Below are positions 9,084 to 21,035 of a stretch of 64,000 bases of DNA, one piece after another; the first letter of the stretch is position 1; each line of letters opens with the position of its first letter. The notes below the pieces were generated by a model, which ran no database searches, was not told the DNA's origin, and saw only the letters and a program-made list of their open reading frames with translations. This DNA is from Rhynchosporium graminicola (taxonomy: Eukaryota; Ascomycota; Leotiomycetes; Helotiales; Ploettnerulaceae): the NCBI GenBank assembly GCA_900074885.1, contig FJUW01000035.1:372001-436000 (forward strand), written 5' to 3'. The position numbers and the translations under genes were made by a program.

Positions 9084-11907
9084 ATGGCTACCTCTAAATC
9101 AGCCCCTTGGTCTGACGAAGAATTGATAGCAAAAGCTGGACAGGCATGTGATCTCCAAGATACAAAAGACTACCTGACTAAAAATCACGTTTGCGCTCTT
9201 CATCGTTGGATTTCATGGTCACGTGGCCAGTGAAGGCATAAAGACTTTGGTCCAAACCTATAAAGTTGGAGGAGTCATTTTATTCTCGCGAAATATCGGT
9301 AATGATACGCAGATTCTCAGTCTTACGAATTCACTCCAGCAGATCGCAAAAAACGCAGGACACCAACAAGGACTCTTCATAGCCATTGACCAAGAAAATG
9401 GATTTGTTACTCGCATCAAACCCCCTGTGGCTGTACAGCTCCCGGGATCTATGGCACTGGGAGCTACAGGTGATCTTGAAAATGCTTACAGGGTGGCATC
9501 TGCTACGGCGGAGACTTTGAAGAGCTTTGGAATTAATGTGAATTATGCACCGATTGCGGACGTCAATTCTGAGCCGAAGAATCCGGTCATTGGTGTGAGG
9601 TCTCCTTCTGATGATCCAGAGACCGTAGCAAGGTTTGTGTCTGCTCAAATAAGGGGATTAAGCGAAGGCGGCATCGTTCCTTGCGTGAAGCACTTTCCCG
9701 GCCATGGCGATACTGCAATCGATTCTCATCATGGGCTTCCTCTCATCACCAAGAGCAAAGAACAGCTGAACGCTTGCGAGTTGATACCGTTCAGACGAGC
9801 AGTAGCCGAAGGCGTTCACTCAGTCATGACAGCTCATATTGCTATGCCAGGCATTGGAGATCAAACATTAAGCGAAGATCACCACTTGAGGAAGCTGCCT
9901 GCAAGCTTGAAACCGGATGCTATTAAGATTTTGAGAGAAGAAATGAAATAAGATGGTATTGTTGTCAGTGACTGTCTCGAGATGGACGGTGTGAGAGCTA
10001 CTTTCGGTGCGGAGAAGTGCTGTCATGGCGTTTAAAGTGAGTAGATGTGTCTCTTTTTGTCAGTCGGAAACTTACATTGCATAGGCTGGAACAGACTGTG
10101 TCATAGTGTGCCATACGAAGTCAGCACAAGTCGGAGCAATCAAACTGGTGATCGAGGCCATAAAATCTGGAGAGTTGTCACAGGATGATATACAGGCCTC
10201 GGTAGCCAGAATTGAGGCTCTCAAGTCTAAATTCGTAACCAATTTTGCCATTCCTATTTCTACTTTACAGGACCAGAATGCCAAGGAGCGGAAAGTCAGG
10301 CATTGTTCTCTGTCAACAGAGACTTATGCAAAGAGTACGACTGTCGTACGAAGCGTTACTGGATCGTTCCCAATCAACATAGGCTCGACGAAGAGGATCG
10401 TCTTCATCAGCCCAGGAACAAACCCTACCGGCAGTGGTGCGGTGGGAAGCGGTGACAGAAATACGAGAGACCCTCATACACCATCAACCTATGTTGATCT
10501 ACTTTGACTACATAACTCTAAGATTGTGGATATTCGACTTTTTGAAGGATCATCGCTTTCGCCAAAAGACGAGCAGTACATTGAAGAAGCCGATGTCATT
10601 ATATTAGCTACGAGAAATGCCGGCTTGAGCCCGTATCAAAAAATCTATGGATTATCGCATGGACGGAGATTTGGAGAGAAGTTAATTGTCGTTGCAACAT
10701 GTGATCCATAGGATTTTCTGGAAGAAATGGATGAGATTCAGAACTATGTAACCATGTACGAGCCTATTCTTCCTGCTTTCAAGTCTGCTATGGATGTTAT
10801 ATTTGGTATCACTACCCCAATCGGTGCTCTACCTGTTGGATCTGTACCGAAAATTCATCATATTCGGCGACTATCAAAATCAGACGAGGAGATCTCTCAA
10901 CTCTGGAACCTATGGCAGAAAATCTTCCCGAAGTGGCCAGTGGAGCTCAAACGTCTAGCAACAAATCTCAGGGGAGAACACAGTCACCATTTCATACATG
11001 AAAAGGGCTTCGTCATGTCATACATATTTTCTTTGGATGGCGTCAATCATGGAAAGATCACCGCTGTCGGAGTTCTTCCTGAGTACCAAGGACATGGCCT
11101 CGGAACTGCTTTGTTAGCCAAAGCTCGGGAAGCGCTTTTGGAGGGAAGGCAGTTGAAGAGTTTACAGCTCGGATCTGTATTCCCGCACTTTTGGCCTGGT
11201 GTTCCTATCGACTTTCCTCAGGAGACTAAGGACTTTCTGTTGCATAGGTTTAAGTTATATCCGGGTACCTCTGGACAAATGAGAGCATTTATTGATCCGA
11301 TAACATACTTCCGGCTTCCGAAAACCCATCGAGCCCACAGCGCGAGATTTCTACCGTGATATCACTGGCGACATCGCATCGCCGGATGTTCTTGCTCGAG
11401 TCTCGAAACTCCCTCTCAAATTCGCACCTTGGTCACCTGAGCTCTACGAAGAGTGCATCACTAAATAACGAGCAAATTTCAAGAACATTGTCAGTTTTCC
11501 ACTACTCCCGCATCCCCATCCCTATCCATCACACTAACCCTTTATCACGAACACAGGGCTGGGTAGAAGCCTACGAGCAGTTAGCAGCGGCAAGCCAGCA
11601 CCACGAAGCAATGGTCGCTTTCGACGCTGAGACCAACGCACAAGTTGGCTGGACACTAATGTGCTCACCTTCCGCGGTTGTCATCGATGATTTTGCCTTT
11701 ATTAATCTTCTTCCTACTAAAGAGAAGACTGGTCTTATTGGTTGTGTCGGTGTTGATGAGAAGGCTAGAGGGAAAGGAGTCGGTCTGGCGCTTCTGGTCA
11801 AGGCGATAGAGAATATGAAGGAAAGAGGCGTCGAAGGTGTTCTGATTGATTGGGTCACCATTAGAGGTTTTTACGAAAGATTGGGCTTCGAGGTTGCATG
11901 GGAATGA
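9084..11907 (+). pseudogene. Decayed GH3 beta-N-acetylglucosaminidase fused to two GNAT-like domains
   Basis: The N-terminal half is a NagZ-like GH3 barrel: FIVGFHGHVASEGIK, FIAIDQENG, GSMALGATGD, the catalytic loop KHFPGHGDTAIDSHHGLP, then the nucleophile block DGIVVSDCLEMDGV. It continues to the C-terminal GH3 domain (LIVVATCDP, SAMDVIFG), then a GNAT acetyltransferase unit (VGVLPEYQGHGLGTALLAKA) and a second one (VGVDEKARGKGVGLALLVKA, GFYERLGFE). Lesions from left to right: the first intron has a GC donor (9144) and TTTGCG where an AG acceptor is needed (9191-9195); TAA at 9949-9951; a frameshift at about 10017; TGA at 10505-10507 replacing an expected Arg; TAG at 10709-10711; a frameshift at about 11340; TAA at 11466-11468 replacing an expected Gln. 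An intron at 10037-10084 and another ending in ACACAG before GWVEAYEQL remain. The intact ancestor would release GlcNAc from chitin- or glycan-derived oligomers; the GNAT role is unknown. Confidence 0.88.
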
Positions 11908-12525
11908 GACCTTTGAGTGGTGAAATTTTTATGCCCATCCAAGATTGCACATGAATCTTGTGCTACGAGTTGCGTCACCCCTGCCAAAATTGTTTTTGTA
12001 TGATTCTCGCCAACCACATCTCCATCACCAATAACTTAGACTTGGACGGATATTTTCGTTGTTGCACATCGCATATATGCTCCGATGGCGCCGCGATTTG
12101 ATTCTTTAAAGTCATAATAATCATTGATGACTTCACTAATTAACAATCTTTGGGGGCATATTTGCATCGCTGAAGACAACTTTGCTAGGCCTTGATGAAA
12201 GCGAGACCACATATCCGTTGGATGGACCTGTAGATAATCTTAACACCTCGAAAGTTTCTACTAAATGTAGTCATTCTCAAACCGGTTTCGGGGTTTGAGC
12301 GCATTGCTATGGCCACAATGATGCAGCAATGGATGGATGTCTCTACGAGGTCTGGATCCGCTTTGCAGCAGTCGCGCCTTCCCAAACACATATTTCTCCA
12401 TTATCTGGGCCATACGTCCGTAGAACTCCAAATATAGACCTTACACACTTAGGCAATGCTACGCATCCTGGATATTAATCCTTCTGTCATTCTTTCTCAC
12501 CTCTCCTCAGCCGACCTGGGCGACA
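11908..12525. other. Intergenic, nothing recognised
   Basis: These 618 bp hold the 3' end of the GH3-GNAT relic and the promoter of the rhodopsin-domain gene. No gene, RNA or repeat was recognised. Confidence 0.4.
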
Positions 12526-14121
12526 ATGGACCAAGCTATCGTAAATAGTGCCATTGCATTCACAGCCGCATCCCTTATAATAATCCTCTTTCGCATCTTC
12601 CTTCGAAGACTCCAGCACGACAAGTTCCTGCCCGATGATTGGCTTATGCTGATCTCCATTATATTCTACCTTTTTTTCACGGCCACATACCCTATTATGG
12701 TGCGTGCCAGCTTGCGAGAATTATGGCCGAAGCGGATATTCTGGAAAAGAGCATGTGTGCTGATGTTGAAGATTCAGGTGTACAATGGTACCAACACCAC
12801 GCAATGGCGAGAGTCTGCTATGTCGCAAGATGAATCGGTAACTTCAAGTACGCGAGGCGGAGATAGGATAGCATAGAGCACGGCTGATATTGATGTAGGA
12901 GTTCTTGGCTCGAAAATGATGCTTGTCGGACGAGTCTTCTATACAACCTATCTCTGGTGCTTGAAGTCGTGTGTTGTAGGCCTATTATCAATGCCCACTT
13001 ACTGAGGAATCAAAAGATGCTGAGACTGTTGCACAGTTGATATACTACACCCGACTTGCGATCAGTACCTCCGAGTACCTGCTGGTCGAAATTGCAGCTG
13101 GCACACTCGCTGTGACTTGGCTCTTGGCCATACTTTCCTTCTTTCTGGAGTGTCGCCCTATTGAGCTTTACTGGCAGGTCATACCTGATACCCCTCCTCC
13201 CGAATGTGCTGTGAGTATTTTGTCACGTTAATATGATAAGGCTCAACTGACTATTGACAGAAAGCTGTATGTGTAACTTCAGATGCCAAGTGAGCTATGC
13301 TGATTTTGCCAATAGGTAGTCGAGCTCATTGTTTTGGAATCTGTAAGGCTCAATTTCCGTAAGAATATGGATCAGAGCTGACCTCTGCAGCTCAACATTT
13401 CTACAACTGTGTTTCTCATAGTTATTCCAACTCCGCTCCTCCTACGAGCCCACCTCAAAACGAAGTAAGATATCGCCAAGGCTGCCAGTTTTCCTTGTCC
13501 CTAATGCAGTTTCAGGCACAAGATCTGGGTCTCTGCACTTTTTGTCGGACTTAGCAGTGTACGACGTCAAATTTCCGTTGTATTTGACAAATCGCTAAAT
13601 CCTGGAAAGATAATCACGATTTCCGTGCTACGAATGACGATAGTTACAGGGAACTTGACGACACAGAGCGAGGGCTTGTGGGCTCAGGTGTGTTCCCTCC
13701 AGACTGATGGTGAAAAAAATCAAGCTAACAACATTTGTCAGATTGAATGCTTTCTTGCTGTCAGTGCTTGTCAAGGTTGGAGGTTTATACTGACATAATC
13801 CAGACGGCCGTTGCTAATGCCCCAAGCATCCACGAAATGTGGCGTCACGGCTGGGGCCATGTCCGTACCCGCAAATTCGGCAGAGACAATTGTTCTGATG
13901 GATACAGACTTGCGACTATTCTACCGATGGAATCTCCTAAGATCAATCACGGACCATTTGACACATCGAGAAAAGGATCACGAGTTCCTTCTCAAGATGG
14001 ATCGGGTGACTTCGAACTCGACATCGATCGCGAGAGGAGACAGGACATTGCTTCAGTGCCAGGAACAGAAAGTAGAATAAAGCTTGGGCTCCGTAAATCT
14101 GTGCGGCCTTTCACCCCCTAA
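12526..14121 (+). CDS. Fungal rhodopsin-domain (PTH11-like) integral membrane protein
   Basis: Eleven exons give 356 aa with every join in phase: 12526-12699, 12778-12847, 12899-12975, 13025-13210, 13261-13266, 13316-13342, 13391-13464, 13516-13558, 13610-13687, 13742-13759 and 13804-14121. Exons of 6, 18 and 27 nt are unusual. About seven membrane helices are present. The family's hallmarks are DDWLMLISIIFYLFFTATYP, YNGTN, GSKMMLVGRVFYTTYLWCLK, FFLECRPIELYWQVIPD and NISTTVFLIVIPTPLLLR, with VANAPSIHEMWR near the last helix and a Ser/Arg-rich cytoplasmic tail. Such proteins resemble the 7-TM part of the Magnaporthe receptor PTH11; ligands are unknown. Two joins are less certain: 12976-13024, which uses a GTAGGC donor and CTGAG acceptor, and 13559-13609, which is a stopless multiple of three. 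If 12976-13024 is wrong the gene is frameshifted. Confidence 0.78.
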
Positions 14122-14926
14122 TCTGTACGATACTATCAGCTAACGACACAGATACGTAAAGTCGGCCAAAAACTCCGCACCAGCCTCGAATGTCTTGAGA
14201 TCCAGAAATCGGTTGTCGTGATCCAAGAGAGGAAAACAGGACGATTAACACCACCGCCTGATTCACCCGGACCAACAGACGGAGAGTTCTTCTTTGGTCC
14301 GAATCATGGCGAAGACGGTACTGCAAGGATTAGGACGGAGGTCTCTTGTAATAAAGCATTGCGTAGTGGGCATAACAATAAAGTGCCGAGAAGTTGGCTT
14401 GGGCTTATTTTCAGGGGACCAGAAGGGTGTGGTTGAGTTGTGGACCGACTTTTTTTTTTTTTTTTTTTTTTTTTCGCGGAAGATGGGTCATGGCCGGCGG
14501 TCGGTGGCATGGTGAAATGACGGTTTGATGGGCTTTGATACCTTGAAAAGGTACAGTGAAGCAGGAACAGATTGAAAGATACCTGAGCTCAGTTGAGGGT
14601 GGAGCGGTGCGGCATTCATCACCATTGGTCACCAGAAACAAATTGAAACATGATGAGGTTGAAAAGGACAAAGAGTAACAATTTCATTCCGCCGGGCTCC
14701 ATGAATCTCCACAATACCTCGAAAACGCACGTGCCTCGAAGCAGGCATCAGAATCTAACTTCTATTATGCAATGCTGAAACTCAACCAATCAGTCTGATG
14801 ACGCCTCGCTAATGCACATTCCGCTCGCGTGAGAAGTAAACAAAACAAACCACGCTCATTATTACTCGCTAAACTCCCAAAGCCCTGAAAAATTCCATCC
14901 AAGCAAAAGTATGCGCGAACGCTAAG
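14122..14926. other. Convergent 3' intergenic region
   Basis: The 805 bp between two converging genes should hold both 3' UTRs. Apart from the long T tract annotated separately, nothing is recognised. Confidence 0.5.
14450..14474 (+). repeat. T25 homopolymer tract
   Basis: Twenty-five consecutive T residues lie about 330 bp downstream of the rhodopsin-domain gene. Read from the other strand it is an A tract and gives spurious poly-Lys frames. It may be a retained poly(A) trace or plain slippage. Confidence 0.9.
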
Positions 14927-17900
14927 CTAGTCCAACAGACTTCGAGTCTGACTCTGATTCGTGCCGTTCTGAATTTGTAGTCGATATGGTGGAACGCTAC
15001 CACCGACCGAGGAAGACGAAGTGCTGGCCTGGATGTAAGCTGCACAACGAGCCATCATCTTCGGGAAATTGTTCGCTGCCAGCATCTCTCTGTAGGGAAG
15101 TATTAGCGATCTCTTTATGCGAAAACGACGCAAAGAAAGGAATAGGAGAGGGGATATGTACGTATAGAAACTGTGTTCAGCATTATGCTCCTTTACAATG
15201 TTATGTGCCAACTCATGCGCGATCACAATCCACCAATAAGCAGCAGCCTCGCCCTTCCCTTCTCCGCTGCCACTGTTCGCACCAAGCATCTTACTAACAT
15301 GCAATTGCTTAAAGAATCTAAAATTGCAGAAAATCGCTCCTCCAGAATTGAAAGCTATTGTGCCACCGCTCTCGTCATAAAAGATATGCATGGCGCGACG
15401 GGGAAGGGCGTATACGTCGCATATGTCCTGTAGGAGGAGTGAAAATGCGTTGAGTGCGGATACATTCTGCGTGAGGAAGAGTGTGGGGTCCATGGTGAGG
15501 GTTTTAGAGACGAAAATACGAGTGCCGTTGGAGGCGTCAGCGAGGAAGGAAATGTTTTGTGAGGGTGTCGAGTCGCAGTATGTGGCTTGCTCTTTGACTG
15601 TCTCGGTTCTAGGAGGCGAGAAGAGCGTTGAGGAGTCGAAGGCGCGGGAAGACTGAATGGCATTGTGGAGGTTTTGCTGCACAGCTGCTGGAGAGGAGAC
15701 CTTTTCGGTGCCTTTATTGGCTTCGTCGTAGGAGGGTGGGTTTTCCGGTAGTGTTTTTTGGGTATTGGATCCTCCTGCATTGGATCCTCCACCAAGGAAG
15801 TTCTGTAGCTGTTCCTGTGCTTCGCTGCCGCCACCACTGCTGGAGCTGTTGATTCCGAGTCGCTTTGTGAAGTTCGAGAAGATACTTCCGCGTTCTTTTT
15901 CTCTTCGAGGTTTATGTACAGGTGAGTTCTCAGGTGAGTCTGAGCCAAATCCGCCGGGCATGGGCATGTTTTCTTCACGTGCAGGTGTGGCAGGTACCAG
16001 CTGCCCTTGCTGCTTCCATTGTTCTTCTTGCTCCTGTATCTGTTGCTGCTCGATAGCCATTTGCTTCTTGCGCTCCTCCTCAGCCATTCGTTGCTCTGCG
16101 GCTTTGGCTCGCAGGATGCGCTCGACGTTGTATCCGCGGTTTCGCAATTGCAAGAGACTGAGATTGAGGAATTGCTCGAATGTCAAGGAAGCGCTTTGGC
16201 TGGGTCGCTCAAGGAGTAGATCGGAGACAGCTTGACTGATTTGGAAGGTGTCGTGGCTGGCATGGGCGACGTACAGTGTCCATCCTGTTCGTTTGTCATG
16301 GTCAAGAGCAGCTGACCTCTTCTCGTTGTGAGACTGGCTGTGGCCACGCAGAGATCGTCGAAGATTGATACTTGTCACTACCTTCACTGCAAGGTTCTTT
16401 TCCAGCCATCGCCCATCATGCTTGATACTCTCACGTCTGATTTCGTGCAGGAAAAGTTTGGCTCTTTCAAGGAGATGGAGGCGGAGTTTTGCTGCAGTGT
16501 CTTGCTTTGGCGCTAGCTCACCAAGTCGGAGATCTTCTTGGATAAGACTTCGGATTGTGAGCGCACCGAGAGCGATGTAGAAGGCTTCAAGTTTCTCTTC
16601 TTCAGGTGCACAGATCAGATATCCCTTGAATAATCGGTAGCCGACATAATCGTCATTCTGTATTCCATCAGCAGAAATAATCGTTGCTAGGCAAATAAAC
16701 TTACCACAATAATGTTGCCTGCCACCTCCAGCTGCCATTGCTTAATCGGAGCATCCTCCATCTCCTCTTCCTCAGAGTCATCTCCAAAATCCGTCGATTC
16801 GAGCTGTCGAGACTTTCTATTGTCTTTACTTGCAGCTATGACCCTCGTACCAATAAGGAATTTCGACCGCTTCATCTGCTTGAAGAGCTCTTTGTCTCGC
16901 TTCAGCTGTGGAAGCTCATCAGCGAGCTTTCTCAAAACATCGAGGTACTTGTCATATCCTTGCAGGATTCCAAGCAATCGAGCTGGTTCCCGGCAAGCTA
17001 GATTAGCTAGCTCGATAGTCGTAGGCTCATTCTTCGAGCCACACTTGAGCAGGAAGGTGTTTGCTTCGGAGCCAAAATCCACGAAGTCGAAGATCTCGCT
17101 GTAGGCGGAGGAACTTCCCAAATAGCATTGTTTGGGGGTCAGATGTCGAATATCTGCTTGGTCAGCTGATGGTTTCTCGATGGTGAGACTGTTGGCCTCT
17201 TGCTTGCGTGCAGCGACCGGAACAATGCGAGACTCGGCGATTACGGCGACTGCTTGTTGTGAGATCTCACCGAGACGACTTGCAAAATAGCCAAATAATG
17301 CTGTGGCATCTGGCTTGCTTCGCGGCGGAACCGCAACGAGCCTTTGGATACACTCGGACATGGGAGGATCAATTGCGACCCCAAATTTCTGTATCAACAT
17401 TAGCCTAAGTACAATCTTATAAATTAGAAACTCACGTTTGCATGCACGCTCAAATCTTTCCTCAATATGCTGAATTCAAGAACCAAGCAACGTTCATTTG
17501 TAAAGCATTGTGAGGGAATGACTAAGCGATCGGAGCCTTGTAATGGCAGGAATGGTTTATTTGATTGATGTAGGTCAAATGCAGCGTAGCCATTCATGTG
17601 GTGATTTGAGATGAAGTAGTTCATCGACTTGACTCTCGAAGTGGCGTCGGACGAGGCCATCATGTCTATCAGTTCGGGAACTGCAGGATGTGTTCTTAGT
17701 CCTAGGAGAGCAAGGAAGCGACCTTCCACACTGTTCGGTCGATAGCTACCTGGTGGTCCTGGCCACTGAATTATTGGCAGAGAGAGATCTCGCAAGGAAT
17801 CTTTCGGCTCGAAGAGTTCTGAGACACGGTAAAGTCTTGCGGTACCCTGAGTTGGCTCCAGACCTTTGGGTCCCGCTTCGGCCGGACATATTTGTGAATT

Positions 17901-20465
17901 TCTTAGTCTCTGGATTTCTTCTTTCGGGATGTCGTCTTTGACCGAGGCCAAGTACTTAATGACTTCCATGTGTCGGTAATTCACGACTTTCTCTCCCGGT
18001 GCAGCAGCAGCAGTGGGTGCCAGAAGACGTGTGAAAATAGTCTCCAAATCTACAGTCTTTCGCACACCAATGGCAGCAAAAAATTTCTCCTTGACTCCTG
18101 GGCATGATGTGACGGTCGGAAGATCATCGAATAATTTGACACTGGCAAAGAAGGAGTCTCCAGGCTTCTTCATGCCAGCCTTGGTTGGGATGATTGAGAG
18201 CGGCTGAAGAAGCGACACGACCGTGGTTTTAGACCCTGGGCTCAATCCATCCCAAGCTTTCGATAGTACTTGCAAAACACTAGCAGCAAAAGCTATCGAC
18301 GTTGTCAAGTTTTGAGAATCCGGTCTGCGAGAATTTGATTCTATCAAATACCGAAGCCAGGGCACGATCTCCAGGGGCTCCCAACCCAGAGCCTGAAGCT
18401 CATTGACAGTAGTGGTTCGAGTGAATTGGAAAGGAATAGTAGTCGGTGGAATTGGAAAATCGGCCGGAATCTTGCTGACGCTCAAATAGTTGATTATAGT
18501 GCCAAGAGCCATAATCTCGCCTGAATCGGCGTCTCCAGTCATCGCAACAGCAACATCCATCAACGAGTGGACAGTTGCCAAGTCCATATCGCCCGTGATG
18601 GCTTTCTTACCAGCCCAGCCAATAAATTGTACCAATTGCTCTTTGGTCAATGCCTTAGCTTCTAGTTCCTGCTTTACGTCGCTGAATGTGATTTCGGTAA
18701 TCAAGCCGAAATCTTTCAACTTGTTCACGAAGTTGCCGTCTACCAGCGCAGAAGGAACTACAGGAATACCTTCGACGAAGCCACTGAGGTCTTCTGTTGC
18801 TAAGCGAACCTTTGTGGTTGGCAAGATACCACGTGTACTGTAGATTTCGATGGATGGCTTCTTGTAGGCTGTCCAAAACGCCTCCTCGATGATCTGTGAG
18901 ACCTGCGAACTAGGAGTTGACTCTCCAAATGTAAAGGACTTCAAATTATGCAGGGCCTCTGGCATGAACTGGTCAATCTCAGCTTTGGTAACCTTGGTAC
19001 CATGCCCGTTGAGCTCTGTCGCACGCTTGATCCTGGTTGACAGATCTGACATCTCACTTGTGAAAGCTAGTCTTGCCATGATGCCGGCAACTCGAAGCAT
19101 CTCTAAGTTCCAGGTTCGGACCCATCTTGCGTTCAGGTCTATCGACTCACGTTCGACAGTGGGGATGACAGATGGTGCCGAAAGATGCATACCAGCTCCG
19201 GTAGTCTGATGTGTAGGGAAGCCGATGAAGATTCGTCCCCCTGGCTTCTTTCCGGGGAGAACGGAAGAGAAAACATCCACGCTCTTGGCTACAAGATTGT
19301 CCTTACTTAAAGCAGCGGCCTCATCATATGATGATGTGAGAATGGCAAGCTTAGTGGTTTTCGGAGGTGGCTTCTTTGTGGCGCGCTCAAGCTCTGCCGC
19401 GAAGCTTGAAGATACGGAGGTCTTCACAACAGCTGTAGTGACTCGCAGAAAGACATTCGCAACCGTCATCGCAGTCAAGTCCTCGAGGACAACTTCCTGG
19501 AGTGCCTTCTCTTCCTTCATAGCTTTCGTCTTTAGTTGCGCATGACTCGTGCTGGCTGTGAGTCTCGAGAAGAAAGATCGTAATGATGGAACATCAGAAG
19601 AACTAGTCCCGTACGAGCTGTCATAACTGGGCTTGAATGTTGACGCGGAGATGGATGGTTTCCAGCCTACAACATTCATGAATATGGCGTCCATTTGAAC
19701 ACTCTCCCGATCCATACTTTGAACTCTCATCAACCCATCTTTAGTCTTCGTCTCAACATCCCTGGCGATAGGCATCTCGATACTAGGTGCTGACTTCTTC
19801 TCTAAGCTGATAATCTTCCAGTCATCCACCTGCAGTTCGATTTTCTGCAGAGCAACGAAAGTCAAACTCGTAGCCAGGAATTGACATATTGATAGCAGAT
19901 TTGGCATGGGTGTAGTGGTGTTCCGGTAATCAAGCACGAAACTGGTGTTGGGGTTGCTCTCTTCGGGTGGCAACTGGAGTCTCCTGGTAAATAATGAATT
20001 GGCCTTCCAATAAAATGCCATAGCCTCCTTACCAGAACTGACGAAAGGTTCTTCGCAGTCTGCAAAGACGCTGTAGAAGCCTACTCCGAACGCTCCGATC
20101 TTTGTTTCATCCGGGTTGCCTTCTGCGATCCGCTTCAACCTCGACCAGTCATTAACTCCAAATGGCTGTCCATTATTCGTAACCAGAAGCCGCCGTAAGG
20201 TATGATGCAGAAGTACATGTTTCAGTATCTCCGACTTGTTCGTGGTGTTCGCAAGGGGAACCACGGGGGACGGTAGGGTCTCGAACTTGATTGTAACTGT
20301 CGTGGCTTGGGCATCGGCAGCATTCTGTATTAATTCTCGCAGTGTCGTCCATTCTCCAGAGTATCTTGCAAGAACCTTGTCTATCAAAGCTCGAGTGTTA
20401 ACCGTCACAGCTTCCTCATCGTCTCCATCCTTCAGAGCTGCTGCTCTGAGCTTCGTAAAGTCCAT
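14927..20465 (-). CDS. DUF3684 protein: Hsp90/sacsin-type ATPase fold with C-terminal HELAH motif
   Basis: Four exons (17436-20465, 16705-17388, 15162-16657, 14927-15089) give 1790 aa. Introns 17389-17435 and 16658-16704 are 47 nt each; 15090-15161 is 72 nt, in frame and stopless, and its removal gives SFYTEMLAANNFPKMM. The N-terminus is a GHKL (Hsp90/sacsin-like) ATPase: ELIQNAADA with Glu44, Asn48 and Asp51, and the glycine box GAFGVGFYSVFAD. The middle is long and without known catalytic motifs. A Gln/Glu-rich coiled-coil stretch (AEQRMAEEERKKQ) and a low-complexity linker follow. Near the C-terminus, residues about 1719-1723 read HELAH, followed by HNAEHSFYTE, a zincin-like HExxH pattern. 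The start MDFTKLRAAALKDG was chosen because it lies at the family's usual position, just before the ATPase; an in-frame TTG lies 8 codons upstream. Function in fungi is not established; a chaperone-like role is inferred from the fold. Confidence 0.92.
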
Positions 20466-21035
20466 CTTCGAGGTGGCAATGATACCCAACTCCTGTATTG
20501 TTCGGTTTAGAATCTCAGCAAACTATAAGTACGCCAGGTACAAATATTGCATATTGAGAGTAAAAAGATATTAAGCGCTGACGTATTTGCGGCTTGTTTG
20601 GTGGAGTTGTTAAGAATTGGAGGAGGTGTTGTCATATATGTAGCTCGAGGCTGAGGGAAGGCTACCATTCGAAACACGCCTCCATTGTTCGGTAAACATA
20701 CGGACGGCATGACGCGAGCTTGACTACTTATTAACTGGAACATTGCGGTACTTCTGACTACAGTAGAAGTCAATAGAAAGAAATTCAAGCAGGTTAAAAG
20801 GCTATGGACAGAGAGAGGCTAGGTTGTGTAATGCATTGTCAGTGGCGCGTTTTGGAATATAAAAATAGTATGATACGCACAAGTCACGTAACGTCATGGA
20901 CAAGTGGAAAGTCATGCAGAATCGACGAGAGTTGAACATATTGCTCTCGTTTGATAATGTATATTAGAGCTTTCAGAGAACTCTTATTCTAGGACACCAA
21001 AACGCCTTGCTAATGAAATCCCAGCTGACTACTGC
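20466..21035. other. Promoter region of the DUF3684 gene; short presequence-like frame
   Basis: A minus-strand frame (about 20507-20743) begins MFQLISSQARVMPSVCLPNN and looks like a mitochondrial presequence. I could not join it in frame to the DUF3684 exon by a GT..AG intron, so it is not called as a 5' exon. It may be 5' UTR. The left part should hold the 3' UTR-distal spacer of this gene pair; the region otherwise shows nothing. Confidence 0.4.

Noticed and set aside
12900..13040. Frameshift in the rhodopsin-domain gene
   Set aside because: An intron at 12976-13024 restores frame and gives a protein whose total exon length is exactly divisible by three, so decay is not needed.
20507..20743. 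Presequence-like minus-strand frame as a 5' exon of the DUF3684 gene
   Set aside because: The only donor in the right place (GTCAGC) leaves the wrong phase for the downstream frame, and the DUF3684 ATG already fits the family start.
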